From Arthrobacter sp. AQ5-05 (GTDB lineage Bacteria; Actinomycetota; Actinomycetes; Actinomycetales; Micrococcaceae): a DNA stretch of 64,000 bases. The stretch spans positions 124,001-188,000 of the forward strand of contig NZ_QMKQ01000002.1 of the NCBI RefSeq assembly GCF_003287975.1, in the 5' to 3' direction. Below, one piece after another: positions 33,480-43,380 of this stretch. The translations under genes and the position numbers were made by a program. Within the stretch, counting starts at the first letter, position 1; each line of letters begins with the position of its first letter. The notes beneath the pieces are model-generated. The model saw only the letters and a list, made by a program, of their open reading frames with translations, was not told the DNA's origin and ran no database searches.

Positions 33480-34679
33480 TTAGACTTTCCCGGCCACCAG
33501 TTTTCCGGCGCGAAATACCGGTCCGGAAAGATTCATTCCGGGTCGGTAGGCAAGGTGGGCAACAGAAGGTGCGTTGAGCAGCTGGATATCGGCACGCTTG
33601 CCAACTTCCAAGGTTCCGACCTGATCTTGCACGCCCAGGGCCAATGCCCCGCCATAGGTTGCCGCAACGATTGCTTCCTCAATGCTCAGGTGCATCTGCA
33701 GCACCGCAGTTGTCACGCAGAAAGCCATCGACGAGGTGTATGAGGTGCCCGGGTTGCAGTTCGATGCCAGCGCGATCTGCACCCCGGCATCGATGAGTTC
33801 GCGGCCTGGGGCAAATGGCATGCGAGTGGAAAGGTCGCAGGCCGGCAAGCAGGTGGCAACGGTCCCCACGGTACCGCTGCGGGTGCCAGCATCCCAGCCG
33901 GTCCAGGATCCGGCAAGAGCCGAGATGTCGGCCTCATCCAAGAAGTTCACGTGATCGACGCTTGCGGCACCGAATTCGACCGCAAGTTGAGTTCCGGGGC
34001 CTGGGCCAAGCTGGTTCCCGTGGACGCGCAACCCCAGCCCCGCGTCGCGGGCGGCAGTGAGCACCTGACGGGACTGGGCTTCGTTGAAGGCCCCGCGTTC
34101 GCAGAAGACATCGGCGTACTGCACATAGGGAGCCACCCGTTGGAGCATTTCTCCGCAGACAAGGTCCGTATATTCCTGTGCGTCCATGCCCGCTGGCACC
34201 AGGTGCGCTCCGAGGAATGTCACCTGGTCTACGACTGTGGAGGCAATGCGTGCATGGCGGGCTTCTTCCTCGACGGACAGTCCGTAGCCGGTCTTGGTCT
34301 CGAGGTAGGTCGTGCCGCCGGCCAGTGCCTCGGCAGCCCGTCCCATGACCAGGCGGGTTAGATCATAATCCGAGGCCGCGCGGGTGGCCGCGGTGGTCAC
34401 GGCAATTCCGCCGGCTTCGTAGTCCTGCCCGGCCATGCGGGCAACGAATTCGCGGCTGCGATCTCCCGCAAAAACCAGGTGGCTGTGTGAATCAACCCAA
34501 CCCGGCAATGCGGCACGGTATCCGGCGTCAATGATGGTGTCGGCGTCCGGGGCATCGGCGGCAGGGCCGATCCAAGCGATCCGTTCATCATTGATCAGGA
34601 TTGCCGCGTTCGGAATCAGGGTGTGATCGACATCCGAGGTGAAAGCCTCAGAAATATTTGTAATCAGTGTGGTGCTCAT
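33480..34679 (-). CDS. hutI: Imidazolonepropionase
   Basis: 399 aa. Hydrolyses imidazolone-5-propionate to N-formimino-L-glutamate, third step of histidine breakdown. Amidohydrolase barrel with metal ligands in DSHSHLVFAGDRSREF, ETKTGYGLS, FLGAHLVPAG, the VHGNQLGPGPGTQLA loop, and ASNCNPGTSYTSSM. The ATG overlaps the hutF stop by 4 bases. Last gene of the minus-strand hut operon. Confidence 0.96.
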   Translation of the reverse strand: MSTTLITNISEAFTSDVDHTLIPNAAILINDERIAWIGPAADAPDADTIIDAGYRAALPGWVDSHSHLVFAGDRSREFVARMAGQDYEAGGIAVTTAATRAASDYDLTRLVMGRAAEALAGGTTYLETKTGYGLSVEEEARHARIASTVVDQVTFLGAHLVPAGMDAQEYTDLVCGEMLQRVAPYVQYADVFCERGAFNEAQSRQVLTAARDAGLGLRVHGNQLGPGPGTQLAVEFGAASVDHVNFLDEADISALAGSWTGWDAGTRSGTVGTVATCLPACDLSTRMPFAPGRELIDAGVQIALASNCNPGTSYTSSMAFCVTTAVLQMHLSIEEAIVAATYGGALALGVQDQVGTLEVGKRADIQLLNAPSVAHLAYRPGMNLSGPVFRAGKLVAGKV

Positions 34680-35905
34680 GAAAACTCCGGGTGCTCGGTG
34701 AAGAATGCTGTATAGAGGTCCGCAGGATCCCCCAGCGTTGTGTGGATCCCGTCGCGGGCCACCAGCTGGCCGTTGATGTGCACTTCGGCGATATCCGCGG
34801 CAGTTGCCGTGAGCGGAAGCTGTGCCGTGCGTGATCCGGCAGTGCGCATGGTGTCGGTGCGCACCGCGATGTGGTCGTCGTTGCCGGCAAGACCCAGGGA
34901 GCGCAGGCCACCTTCGCGGGCTGCAGCGGAAATTTCGGCCGGGGCAAAGCGTCCGCGTTGCCCACTGCGTAACCGTTCGCCGTATTCCAAGCCGCGCTGT
35001 TCAAGATAGGGATCCAGCACCGCGTGCTGGTCGCTACCCAGGGAAATGATGGCTCCGGCATTGGCTAGCTCACGGGCCGGACCAATTCCGTCGCCCAGAT
35101 CCGCCTCGGTGGTGGGGCACATGACAATCCCTGCGCCAGCGGCGCCCAGGGCAGCAATGTCCGCATCGCTGAGGTGGGTTGCGTGCACCGCGGAGAGCCG
35201 CGGGCCCAGCAGACCAGCGCGTTCCAGCAATCCGGTGGGTGTCATTCCGAACGCTGCCCGGCAGGATTCGTTTTCCGCAGGTTGCTCGGAAAGGTGCACG
35301 TGCAGCGGCAGCGCTGGATCCAGCCCGGCGGCAATCTGTTCCAAGGCTTGTGGGGAAACCGCACGCACCGAGTGGATGGCCGCGCCCAGGCTAACGAGGC
35401 CTTCTCCCGCATCCAACTGCCGCAGCGCGGTGGCCAATGAGTTGTGCCGGGCCAACCAGCCGGCAACATCCCCATCGGAGAAACGCTGCTGGGTTTCGTT
35501 GAGTTCCAGCACGGTGCCTTGTGCATCCAGCCCGCCCTGCAGGTAGCAGGTGTCCAGCAGCACCAGGCGGATGCCGGCGGCCTTCGCCGCACGGGCCAGC
35601 GCAAGTTCCATGCCGTGTTCATCGGCCCCCGTGTAGGGAGCCCCGTCCACGTCGTGGTGCAGGTAATGGAATTCACCCACCGCGCTATAGCCGTTGACAA
35701 CCATTTCGGCGAACACCGCGGTGGCCAGCTGCTGGTAGCCGGCCGGGGTGAGCCCGGCCGCGGCCTCGTACATCTGCTCGCGCCAGGTCCAGAAGTTCCC
35801 GGCCCCGCCGTCGGCGCCCTGGTGGGTGCGTCCGCGCAGGATCCGGTGGAAGGCGTGCGAGTGCGCGTTGACCGGGGCCGGAACCCGGGTGGTGGCCCGG
35901 CTCAC
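34676..35905 (-). CDS. hutF: Formimidoylglutamate deiminase, with shortened N-terminus
   Basis: 409 aa. Converts N-formimino-L-glutamate to N-formyl-L-glutamate plus ammonia. Amidohydrolase signatures: VNAHSHAFHRILRGRTH, FWTWREQMYEAA, LHVHLSEQPAENE, HATHLSDADI, and SLGSDQHAVLDPY. The usual family has 40-50 residues before VNAHSHAFHR (a beta-sandwich strand set); here there are only 11. The GTG at 35903-35905 overlaps the upstream stop by 4 bases, so the short form looks like the real translated product rather than a miscalled start. Whether the small domain is needed for stability is unclear. Confidence 0.93.
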   Translation of the reverse strand: MSRATTRVPAPVNAHSHAFHRILRGRTHQGADGGAGNFWTWREQMYEAAAGLTPAGYQQLATAVFAEMVVNGYSAVGEFHYLHHDVDGAPYTGADEHGMELALARAAKAAGIRLVLLDTCYLQGGLDAQGTVLELNETQQRFSDGDVAGWLARHNSLATALRQLDAGEGLVSLGAAIHSVRAVSPQALEQIAAGLDPALPLHVHLSEQPAENESCRAAFGMTPTGLLERAGLLGPRLSAVHATHLSDADIAALGAAGAGIVMCPTTEADLGDGIGPARELANAGAIISLGSDQHAVLDPYLEQRGLEYGERLRSGQRGRFAPAEISAAAREGGLRSLGLAGNDDHIAVRTDTMRTAGSRTAQLPLTATAADIAEVHINGQLVARDGIHTTLGDPADLYTAFFTEHPEFS

Positions 35906-37185
35906 AGCAGGTCCGCAAGCGCGTCGGCCAGCGCCAGCACGCCCGTGGCGGCGTCGTCGTCCTCGACATGTTCCTCCGGGGAGTGGCTGATGCCCGAGGG
36001 GTTGCGCACGTAGAGCATGCCCGAGGGCACTTCGGCGGCGAGCACCCCTGCGTCGTGGCCGGCACCGGTGGGCAGCAGCGGGGCGTCGGGCACCAGGCGG
36101 CGCACCGAGTTGGCCAGCGAGCGGGTCAGCCCGGAATCGAAGTGCACGGTGTTGGAGAAGGATTCCTCGGTCAATTGCACGCTGCAGCCCTCGAAGGCGG
36201 CCAGCTTCTGCGCCTGCCCGTGGATCTTCTCCACCAGCATCGCGGTCACTGCGTCATCCGGGTGGCGCACATCCAGCCACAGATCCACGCGGGAGGCGAT
36301 CACGTTGGTGCCCCCGGGCACCGGCTCGATCCGGCCCACGGTGGCCCGGGCGTTGTCCTGCGCGGCGCCGATCTGCCGGACCGCGACGACGGTCTGGGCC
36401 GCGGCAATCATCGGGTCGGCGCGGTCGGCCATCAGGGTGGTGCCGGCGTGGTTGCCCTGCCCGGAGAACGAGAGCTTCCAGCGGCCGTGGCCCAGGATGG
36501 TGTCGCCCACCGCGACGGCCGGGCCGCGTCCGGCGTGATCGGTGTGTGCCTCGGAGTTCAGGCCCTTGCCCTGCTCCACGTGCAGTTCGATGAAATCCCC
36601 GATCCGGGCCAGCGCCACCTCGTCGCGGCCCATGCGCGCCGGGTCCAAGCCGTGGGCGGAAGCCACGTCGGCGAAGGTGTTGCCCTGTTCGTCACGCAGG
36701 TTCAGCGCGCGCGCCGGGTCGATGGCGCCGGTGAGCAGGCGCGAGCCCAGGCAGGCCACGCCGAAGCGCGAGCCCTCTTCCTCGGGGAACACCGTGATGG
36801 CCAGGGCGCGGTTGCGCACCAGGGAGCCGGCCGTCTCACGTTTGGCGAGCTCGTCGTAGGCGGCCAGCGCGCTTGCCACGCCCAGCGGGCCGTCGAACGC
36901 GCCGCCGCCTGGCACCGAGTCGAGGTGCGAGCCGGTGACCAATGCGCCGCGGCGCGAGGCCTCGTCCTTGGCCGATCCGGGCATATCCCACCAAGCCCAG
37001 ATGATGCCGTTGGCATCGGTGGAGACTTCCAGGGACCGGCCGGTGGCCTCGGCGATGAACCATTCGCGCAGCGTGGTTTCGGCGGCCGAATACACGGGAC
37101 GCGAATAGCCGCCGCGCTTGGCGTCGCGGCCGATGTCTTCGATGGCCCCCAGCAGGGAGTTGACGGTTTGGGTGTGCACGTTCAT
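35902..37185 (-). CDS. M20-family amidohydrolase (allantoate amidohydrolase/N-carbamoyl amino acid hydrolase type), putative N-formylglutamate deformylase role
   Basis: 427 aa. Two-metal M20 peptidase fold: TGSHLDSVPGGGAFDGPLGV, VFPEEEGSRFG, ELHVEQGKGL, the NHAGTTLM dimerisation-lid segment, and GAGHDAG near the end. Family enzymes cleave carbamoyl or ureido amide bonds. Embedded between yjiH and hutF with 4-5-base junctions, it most likely performs the last hut step (N-formylglutamate to glutamate plus formate), since no HutG is present. That role is inferred from position only. Confidence 0.88.
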   Translation of the reverse strand: MNVHTQTVNSLLGAIEDIGRDAKRGGYSRPVYSAAETTLREWFIAEATGRSLEVSTDANGIIWAWWDMPGSAKDEASRRGALVTGSHLDSVPGGGAFDGPLGVASALAAYDELAKRETAGSLVRNRALAITVFPEEEGSRFGVACLGSRLLTGAIDPARALNLRDEQGNTFADVASAHGLDPARMGRDEVALARIGDFIELHVEQGKGLNSEAHTDHAGRGPAVAVGDTILGHGRWKLSFSGQGNHAGTTLMADRADPMIAAAQTVVAVRQIGAAQDNARATVGRIEPVPGGTNVIASRVDLWLDVRHPDDAVTAMLVEKIHGQAQKLAAFEGCSVQLTEESFSNTVHFDSGLTRSLANSVRRLVPDAPLLPTGAGHDAGVLAAEVPSGMLYVRNPSGISHSPEEHVEDDDAATGVLALADALADLL

Positions 37186-37190
37186 AATTC

Positions 37191-38540
37191 CTATCTGCCG
37201 ACCATAAGGAAGGCAATGGGGCTGGCGATGAGGATGGTCAGGGCCACGCGTTGGGCCCAGATGACGACCAGGTGCCAGATCTTCAACGGTATCCGGGTTG
37301 CCAGGATGCAGGGCACCACCGCGGAGAAGAAGATGATGGCCGAGACACAGACGACGGCAATGACCAGGCGTAGCTGTTCGGATTCGTGTCCTGCCACCAC
37401 GGTGGCCGGCAGGAACATCTCGGCGATGCCCACTGCCGAGGCCTTGGCGGCCAACAGCGGATCCGGCAGGCCGGCAACCCAGGTGAAGGGGAGGAAAATG
37501 TAGCCCAGCCAGTCAAAGACCGGGGTGAAGCGGGCCAGCAGCAAGCCGATCAGCCCGACCGAAAGGATCGAGGGCAGGATCGCCATGGCCATCAGCACGC
37601 CGTCCTTGAAGTTGTCTCGCACGTTGGCGCCCAACTTCGGGGCGGTGGCCAGCATCCCCATGGCGTCCCGCCATGCGGTGGCCAGCCGCCTGGAGGTGAC
37701 CATTTCCTCGGGCTGCGGGGTGGAGGACCAGAAGTAAGTGTCCTCGATCCTGCTCAGCGGAGGAATGCGGACCACGATCGCGGTGACCAGGAACGTCACC
37801 CCGAACGTGAGGAAGAAGTAGGGCAGCCACAGGTGCATGATCTCAAGCGTCTTGGCCACGATCAGCATGAAGGTGACCGAGACGGTGGAGAAGCCGGTGG
37901 CGATGATCGCCGATTCGCGCCCGGTGTACCGCCCGGACTGGTACATCCGGTCGGTGATCAGCAGGCCCAGCGAGTAGCTGCCCACGAACGACGCCACCGC
38001 GTCGACCGCCGAGCGGCCTGGGGTGCGCCAGATGGGGCGCATGATGCGCTGGACCATCACCCCGACGAACTCCATCAGCCCGTAGCCGACCAGCAGGGCC
38101 AGGAAGACGGCACCAATGGGAACGATCATCCCGACCGGGATCACCAGCTTGTTGAACAGGAAGGGTCCGAGGTCCGGGTCGAAGAGCAGCGCCGGGCCGA
38201 CGTTGAACACCAGCATCGTGCCGGTGGCCAGGCCCAGGATGTTCAGGAACGCAAAGAGCGTCTTGACCCGCGAGTCCTTCCAGCGCCCGGAGGCGAAGGG
38301 GTAGATCGTTCCGGCCAGGATCAAGCCCAGGATCAGGTACTTGACCGCCGGGCCGAGCAGCGCGGTGATCGCGGTGACCAGGTGGTCCAGCGGGATGGTG
38401 CTTTTCCCGCCGAGGGTGATCGGGATGAAGAACATGAAGATCCCGATGAGGCTGTAGACGAAGAACCGCCACAGCCCCTTCGGTTTCCCGGCGACATGTC
38501 CCTCATCAATTATTGTCCCAATGGTGCCGTCGTTGGCCAT
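37191..38540 (-). CDS. YjiH-family membrane protein, probable histidine/urocanate transporter
   Basis: 449 aa with ~10-11 hydrophobic helices and Gate-domain-like (nucleoside recognition) segments, for example SAVDAVASFVGSYSLGLLITDRMY and LPDPLLAAKASAVGIAEMFLP. The YjiH family is of unknown substrate but recurs inside hut clusters. Position between hutU (7 bases upstream) and the M20 gene (5 bases downstream) suggests uptake of histidine or urocanate. The region before the ATG is poor in Shine-Dalgarno text (AGAAAAAAC), so translation may depend on coupling to hutU. Confidence 0.9.
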   Translation of the reverse strand: MANDGTIGTIIDEGHVAGKPKGLWRFFVYSLIGIFMFFIPITLGGKSTIPLDHLVTAITALLGPAVKYLILGLILAGTIYPFASGRWKDSRVKTLFAFLNILGLATGTMLVFNVGPALLFDPDLGPFLFNKLVIPVGMIVPIGAVFLALLVGYGLMEFVGVMVQRIMRPIWRTPGRSAVDAVASFVGSYSLGLLITDRMYQSGRYTGRESAIIATGFSTVSVTFMLIVAKTLEIMHLWLPYFFLTFGVTFLVTAIVVRIPPLSRIEDTYFWSSTPQPEEMVTSRRLATAWRDAMGMLATAPKLGANVRDNFKDGVLMAMAILPSILSVGLIGLLLARFTPVFDWLGYIFLPFTWVAGLPDPLLAAKASAVGIAEMFLPATVVAGHESEQLRLVIAVVCVSAIIFFSAVVPCILATRIPLKIWHLVVIWAQRVALTILIASPIAFLMVGR

Positions 38541-38547
38541 GTTTTTT

Positions 38548-40227
38548 CTACTGCGCCATCGGGATGCGCACGCCGCGCTCGTTGGCGACCTCGATGGCGC
38601 GCTCGTAGCCGGCGTCGACGTGGCGGATCACGCCCATGCCCGGGTCGTTGGTCAGCAGCGCCTCGAGCTTGGCCGCGGCCAGCTCGGTGCCGTCGGCCAG
38701 CGAGACCTGTCCGGCGTGGATGGAACGGCCGATGCCGACCCCGCCGCCGTGGTGGATCGAGACCCAGGTGGCACCGGAGGCGGTGGCGGTCAATGCGTTG
38801 AGCAGCGGCCAGTCGGCAATCGCGTCCGAGCCGTCCTTCATGGATTCGGTCTCGCGGTACGGTGAAGCCACGGAGCCCGAGTCAAGGTGGTCGCGGCCGA
38901 TCACGATCGGCGCGGAGACCTTGCCCTCGGCCACCAACTGGTTGAACAGCAGGCCGGCCTTCTGGCGTTCGCCGTAGCCCAGCCAGCAGATGCGTGCCGG
39001 CAGGCCCTCGAACTCGACGTGCTTCTGGGCGGCATCGAGCCAGCGGTGCAGGTGCTCGTTTTCGGGGAAGAGTTCCTTCAGCGCCTCGTCGGTGACGCGG
39101 ATGTCTTCCGGGTCTCCGGAGAGCGCGACCCAGCGGAACGGGCCAAGGCCCTCGCAGAACAGCGGGCGGATGTAGGCAGGGACGAAGCCGGGGAATTCGA
39201 AGGCGCGGTCGTAGCCGCCCTGGCGTGCCTCATCACGGATCGAGTTGCCGTAGTCAAAGACCTCGACGCCGATGTCCTGGAAGCCGACCATGGCCTCGAC
39301 GTGTGAGGCCATGGCGGCCTGGGCCTTCTTGGTGAAGCCTGCCTCGTCGGCCTTGGCCTCCGCGTCCCACTGCTCGATGGTGTATTCCACCGGCAGGTAG
39401 CTCAAAGGGTCGTGTGCGGAGGTCTGGTCGGTGACGATGTCGAAGGAGACCGTCCCGGCCTGCTGGCGGCGCAGCAGCTCCGGGAATACTTCCGCGGCGT
39501 TGCCGACGTAGCCCACCGACAGCGCACGGCCCTCGTTCTTCGCGGCGGTGACCTTGGCGATTGCGGCATCCAGGTCCAGCTCGACGTCGTCGAGGTAGCG
39601 CTTGCCCAGGCGGCGGCGCAGGCGCTCCTCGGAGACGTCGACGATCAGGCAGGCGCCGCCGTTGAGGGTGACGGCCAGCGGCTGGGCGCCGCCCATGCCG
39701 CCGCAGCCGCCGGTGAGGGTCAGCGTGCCGGCCAGGGTGCCGTTGAAGCGCTTCACGCCGATCGCGGCGAAGGTCTCGTAGGTGCCCTGCAGGATGCCCT
39801 GGGTGCCGATGTAGATCCAGGACCCCGCGGTCATCTGGCCGTACATCATCAGGCCCTCGGCCTCGAGCTTGCGGAACTCCGGCCAGTTGGCCCAGTCGCC
39901 GACCAGGTTGGAGTTGGCGATCAGCACGCGCGGTGCCCACTTGTTGGTGCGGAAGACGCCGACCGGCTTTCCGGACTGGACCAGCAGGGTCTCGTCCTCT
40001 TCCAGGTCGGTCAGGGTCTTGATGATTGCGTCGTAGGCTTCCCAGGAGCGGGCCGCGCGTCCGGTGCCGCCGTAGACGACCAGGTCCTCGGGGCGCTCGG
40101 CGACCTCCGGGTCGAGGTTGTTCATCAGCATCCGCAGCGGCGCCTCGGTCTGCCAGCTCTTGGCCGTCAGCTTGGTTCCGCGCGGGGAACGGATGACGCG
40201 GGAGGGATCATGTTGGGTGAAGCTCAT
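38548..40227 (-). CDS. hutU: Urocanate hydratase
   Basis: 559 aa, full length. Adds water to urocanate to form imidazolonepropionate using tightly bound NAD as electrophile. Typical strings: [47 protein letters not shown] (NAD site), and [15 protein letters not shown]. Start ATG at 40225-40227 overlaps the hutR stop by 4 bases, so the regulator and enzyme are translated together. Confidence 0.97.
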   Translation of the reverse strand: MSFTQHDPSRVIRSPRGTKLTAKSWQTEAPLRMLMNNLDPEVAERPEDLVVYGGTGRAARSWEAYDAIIKTLTDLEEDETLLVQSGKPVGVFRTNKWAPRVLIANSNLVGDWANWPEFRKLEAEGLMMYGQMTAGSWIYIGTQGILQGTYETFAAIGVKRFNGTLAGTLTLTGGCGGMGGAQPLAVTLNGGACLIVDVSEERLRRRLGKRYLDDVELDLDAAIAKVTAAKNEGRALSVGYVGNAAEVFPELLRRQQAGTVSFDIVTDQTSAHDPLSYLPVEYTIEQWDAEAKADEAGFTKKAQAAMASHVEAMVGFQDIGVEVFDYGNSIRDEARQGGYDRAFEFPGFVPAYIRPLFCEGLGPFRWVALSGDPEDIRVTDEALKELFPENEHLHRWLDAAQKHVEFEGLPARICWLGYGERQKAGLLFNQLVAEGKVSAPIVIGRDHLDSGSVASPYRETESMKDGSDAIADWPLLNALTATASGATWVSIHHGGGVGIGRSIHAGQVSLADGTELAAAKLEALLTNDPGMGVIRHVDAGYERAIEVANERGVRIPMAQ

Positions 40228-40925
40228 GGCTGGTTCTCCTGTTGGTAGGCGGTCAAAACGTTGTGGGCCTCTTCGGCGACGAGTTCGCCGATGGCCTTGA
40301 TCTTTTCGGGATTCATGCGATAGCTGGGGGCCACGATGCTCAGCGCCGCAATCACCCGGGTCCCGGTGGTGGTTCCATCGGGAGCGTGCATTTCCACCGC
40401 GATCGGTGCTGCGATGGCGGTGACGTCCGCTTCGACACCGCGGTCCACCACCACATACCCGGCTTTCGGGGTCTTGCCCGAGAGCACCGCACCCGATGCG
40501 CTGCCCTCCATCGGGACGGTGCGCCCGACCCAGGAGGAATGGCGCACCGAGTGGGTGCCTTCGCGCATGGCGATGTAGAGCCCGTGCTCCCCGCCGGGCC
40601 CGTGGTGGGCCCGGACGTTGACATAGGCCGATTCGCCGGTGGCCTCCACGATCCGCTCCAGCGCCGGCTCGGCGAGGGAAATGATCGACTCGTGGCTCAG
40701 TGCCTGGGCACCGAGCTGCACGATGCGCAGCCCCGGTCGGTAGGCCCCCTCGTCGTCCTTGCGGACGAAGCCGGCGGATTCCAGCGTGCGAAGCAGGCGC
40801 AGCGCAGTGGATGCTGAGAGTTCGGTTCCTCGCGCGGCATCGGCAAGCGTCAGGAAACCGGCGTCACAGACCGAGCCCAGCAGCTGCAGGGCCCGCTCCA
40901 CGGTGCGGGTCGACGGTTCGGCCAC
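40224..40925 (-). CDS. IclR-family transcriptional regulator of histidine utilisation
   Basis: 233 aa from the GTG at 40923-40925 (GGAGAT upstream); the frame is open to 40988 without better support. N-terminal winged helix ([25 protein letters not shown], then [16 protein letters not shown]) and a C-terminal IclR ligand domain ([39 protein letters not shown]). First gene of the leftward hut operon and divergent from hutH. It probably binds the palindrome at 40991-41009 and responds to urocanate or another intermediate. Confidence 0.92.
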   Translation of the reverse strand: MAEPSTRTVERALQLLGSVCDAGFLTLADAARGTELSASTALRLLRTLESAGFVRKDDEGAYRPGLRIVQLGAQALSHESIISLAEPALERIVEATGESAYVNVRAHHGPGGEHGLYIAMREGTHSVRHSSWVGRTVPMEGSASGAVLSGKTPKAGYVVVDRGVEADVTAIAAPIAVEMHAPDGTTTGTRVIAALSIVAPSYRMNPEKIKAIGELVAEEAHNVLTAYQQENQP

Positions 40926-40990
40926 GATGATCTCCAATGTCGGAATCTGTTGGTAATACTGCCCCAGGGGTTGCCCTTTGGCACTCACTG

Positions 40991-41009
40991 CGTTTCACTT
41001 ATTGAAACG
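40991..41009. promoter_or_regulatory. Probable operator of the IclR-type hut regulator
   Basis: CGTTTCA (40991-40997) and TGAAACG (41003-41009) form a perfect 7-bp inverted repeat with CTTAT between, in the 140-base divergent promoter region of hutR and hutH. A further TTTCAT follows at 41013-41018. Confidence 0.6.
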
Positions 41010-41065
41010 TGTATTTCATCCAATGGCAAGCCTTCACCATATTTTGTTCCCGAAAGGACACCCCC

Positions 41066-42628
41066 ATGACCCCCACCGTTATCGTTTCAACCGGAGCACT
41101 GAACTCAGCCGACGTCGTGGACGTGGCCCGCCATCTGGTCGCGGTCGAGCTGTCCACCGATTCGCTGGCGGCGATGGCCGACTCGCGCAACGTCATCGAT
41201 GCACTGGTGACCGACACGGTTCCGCACTACGGGGTATCCACCGGATTCGGGGCCTTGGCCACCAAGCAGATCCCGATCGAGCTGCGCACCCAGCTGCAGC
41301 GCTCGCTGATCCGCTCGCACGCCGCCTCCTCCGGTGCCGAGATCGACCGGGAGATCGTGCGCGGGCTGATGCTCAACCGCCTCTCCACCATGGCCACCGG
41401 CCGCACCGGGGTGCGCCCGGTGGTGGCGCAGACCTACGCGGCGCTGCTGAACGCGGCCATCACCCCGGTGGTCGGGGAATACGGGTCGCTTGGCTGCTCC
41501 GGCGATCTGGCGCCACTGTCCCATTGCGCCCTGGCCGTGATGGGCGAGGGCAAGGTCCGCAATGCCGACGGCGTTCTGCTCGACGCTGCCGAGGCCATGG
41601 CCGCGGAAGGCATCGAGCCGGTCGTGTTGGCCGAAAAGGAGGGTCTGGCCCTGATCAACGGCACCGACGGCATGCTGGGCATGCTGCTGATGGCAGCAGC
41701 CGACCTGCGCCGACTGGCCTCGATCGCCGACATCTCCGCGGCCATGAGCGTCGAGGGCCTGCTGGGCACCGACTCCGTCTTCGCGGCCGACCTGCACGCA
41801 CTGCGCCCGCACCCGGGCCAGCGCGACGCTGCTGCGAACATCCGCGCCGTCCTTGCGGATTCAACGATGATTGCCGAGCAAAAGGCCGGAGCCCACAAGT
41901 TCACCCGCGTGCAGGACGCCTACTCGCTGCGTTGCGCGCCGCAGGTCCACGGAGCGGTGCGCGCAACACTTGCCCACGCCGAATCGGTCGCGGCGATCGA
42001 GCTGGCCTCGGCCATCGACAACCCGGTGGTCACCGTCGATGGCCGCGTCGAGTCCAACGGCAACTTCCACGGCGCCCCCATCGGCTACGTGCTGGACTTC
42101 CTGGCCATCGCGGTCGCGGACCTGGCCTCGATCTCCGAGCGCCGCACCGACAGGTTCCTGGACACCGCCCGCAACCACGGCCTGAACGCCTTCCTGGCCG
42201 ATGACCCCGGGGTGGATTCCGGGCACATGATCGCCCAGTACACCGCCGCCGGCATCGTCTCCGAGCTCAAGCGTCTGGCCGTCCCGGCCTCGGTGGATTC
42301 CATCCCGTCCTCGGCCATGCAGGAAGACCACGTCTCCATGGGCTGGCATGCCGGCCTGAAGCTGCGCCGTGCCATCGACGGCCTGGAGCGCGTGCTCGCC
42401 ATCGAGCTGCTCACCAGCGCCCGCGCACTGGACATGCGCGACGGCGGCCTGGCCACCTCCAAGTCCTCGCCCGTCATCACCGCGGTGCGCACGGCGATCC
42501 GCGCGAAGGTCCAGGGCCCGGACACCGACAGGTTCATCGCCCCGGAGATGGAGGAAGTGCGCCTGCTGGTGGCCGATGCCTCGATCCTGGACGCCGCCAA
42601 CTCGGTGCTCGATGCCCCACTGTCCTAG
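41066..42628 (+). CDS. hutH: Histidine ammonia-lyase
   Basis: 520 aa from the ATG at 41066 (AAAGGA upstream). Removes ammonia from L-histidine to give trans-urocanate, first step of the pathway. YGVSTGFGALA near residue 55-65 and the MIO cofactor site GSLGCSGDLAPLSH, where the cyclising triad is Cys144-Ser145-Gly146 rather than the usual Ala-Ser-Gly, a variant I associate with actinobacterial enzymes. Conserved QVHGAVRATL, SNGNFHGAP, and SSAMQEDHVSMG are also present. Divergent from the rest of the hut genes and followed by hutD. Confidence 0.97.
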   Translation: MTPTVIVSTGALNSADVVDVARHLVAVELSTDSLAAMADSRNVIDALVTDTVPHYGVSTGFGALATKQIPIELRTQLQRSLIRSHAASSGAEIDREIVRGLMLNRLSTMATGRTGVRPVVAQTYAALLNAAITPVVGEYGSLGCSGDLAPLSHCALAVMGEGKVRNADGVLLDAAEAMAAEGIEPVVLAEKEGLALINGTDGMLGMLLMAAADLRRLASIADISAAMSVEGLLGTDSVFAADLHALRPHPGQRDAAANIRAVLADSTMIAEQKAGAHKFTRVQDAYSLRCAPQVHGAVRATLAHAESVAAIELASAIDNPVVTVDGRVESNGNFHGAPIGYVLDFLAIAVADLASISERRTDRFLDTARNHGLNAFLADDPGVDSGHMIAQYTAAGIVSELKRLAVPASVDSIPSSAMQEDHVSMGWHAGLKLRRAIDGLERVLAIELLTSARALDMRDGGLATSKSSPVITAVRTAIRAKVQGPDTDRFIAPEMEEVRLLVADASILDAANSVLDAPLS

Positions 42629-42659
42629 CAGCGGCACCCCGCCAACGGAGGAACGCGCC

Positions 42660-43301
42660 ATGAGCACAGCACCGAACCAGGCACTGTCCCCCGGCAGCGT
42701 CCTGCCCTATTCCGAACTGGTACCAGCCCCGTGGCGCAATGGCGGCGGGGTGACCCGGCAGATCGCCTCGGGGAAGCTGGGTGCGGCAGGCGAACCGGTG
42801 CCCGCCACCGGGGACGAGTGGGACTGGCGGCTGAGCATTGCCGATGTGGAATCCGAAGGAGATTTCTCGGCGTTCGACGGGATGACCCGGATCCTGACCG
42901 TCATCGAGGGCGGGACCTTGGCCATCACCGTCGATGGGACGACGCAGCAACTGGAGAAGTTCCGGCCGCTGCGCTTCGACGGCGGGGCGGCGACCAGCGC
43001 GAGGCTGCCCGCCGGGCCGATCCGGGACCTGAACTTGATGGTCCGCACTGGAAGAGTGAAGGGGCGGGTCGCGATCGTTGAGTTCTCGGAAAAGCACCCG
43101 GTGCGGATCACCGGTGGCCGGCTCGGGGTCCTGCTCCATGGCCGGGCCGGGTTGCTGCTCGGCGAAAACAAGGCCCAGACACTGGAACGCCATGACACCG
43201 TCGTTGGCGGCGAAGAAGCAACACCGGCAATAAGCGGCTACGGCCTCTTGGCCGTGGTTTCGCTGGAGCCGGACCTGGCGTGCTCCGCGCAGCCATCCTG
43301 A
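42660..43301 (+). CDS. hutD: HutD/Ves-family cupin protein
   Basis: 213 aa from the ATG at 42660 (GGAGG upstream). Double cupin fold with the family signature PAPWRNGGGVTRQIA, DWRLSIADVESEGDFSAF, TVIEGG, and RDLNLMVR. HutD occurs in hut operons of many bacteria and is thought to bind a pathway intermediate and limit pathway flux. Follows hutH after 31 bases and ends the rightward hut unit. Confidence 0.92.
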   Translation: MSTAPNQALSPGSVLPYSELVPAPWRNGGGVTRQIASGKLGAAGEPVPATGDEWDWRLSIADVESEGDFSAFDGMTRILTVIEGGTLAITVDGTTQQLEKFRPLRFDGGAATSARLPAGPIRDLNLMVRTGRVKGRVAIVEFSEKHPVRITGGRLGVLLHGRAGLLLGENKAQTLERHDTVVGGEEATPAISGYGLLAVVSLEPDLACSAQPS

Positions 43302-43344
43302 ACGGGATCGGCCGCCGACGGCTCACTGCCGGCCTCGGGCGCCG

Positions 43345-43380
43345 GCTGACGGGAGGGTGCGCTGGCTCCCTCCCGTCAGC
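43345..43380 (+). terminator. Terminator of hutH-hutD
   Basis: Perfect 13-bp stem GCTGACGGGAGGG (43345-43357) with CCCTCCCGTCAGC (43368-43380), 43 bases after the hutD stop. Confidence 0.8.
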
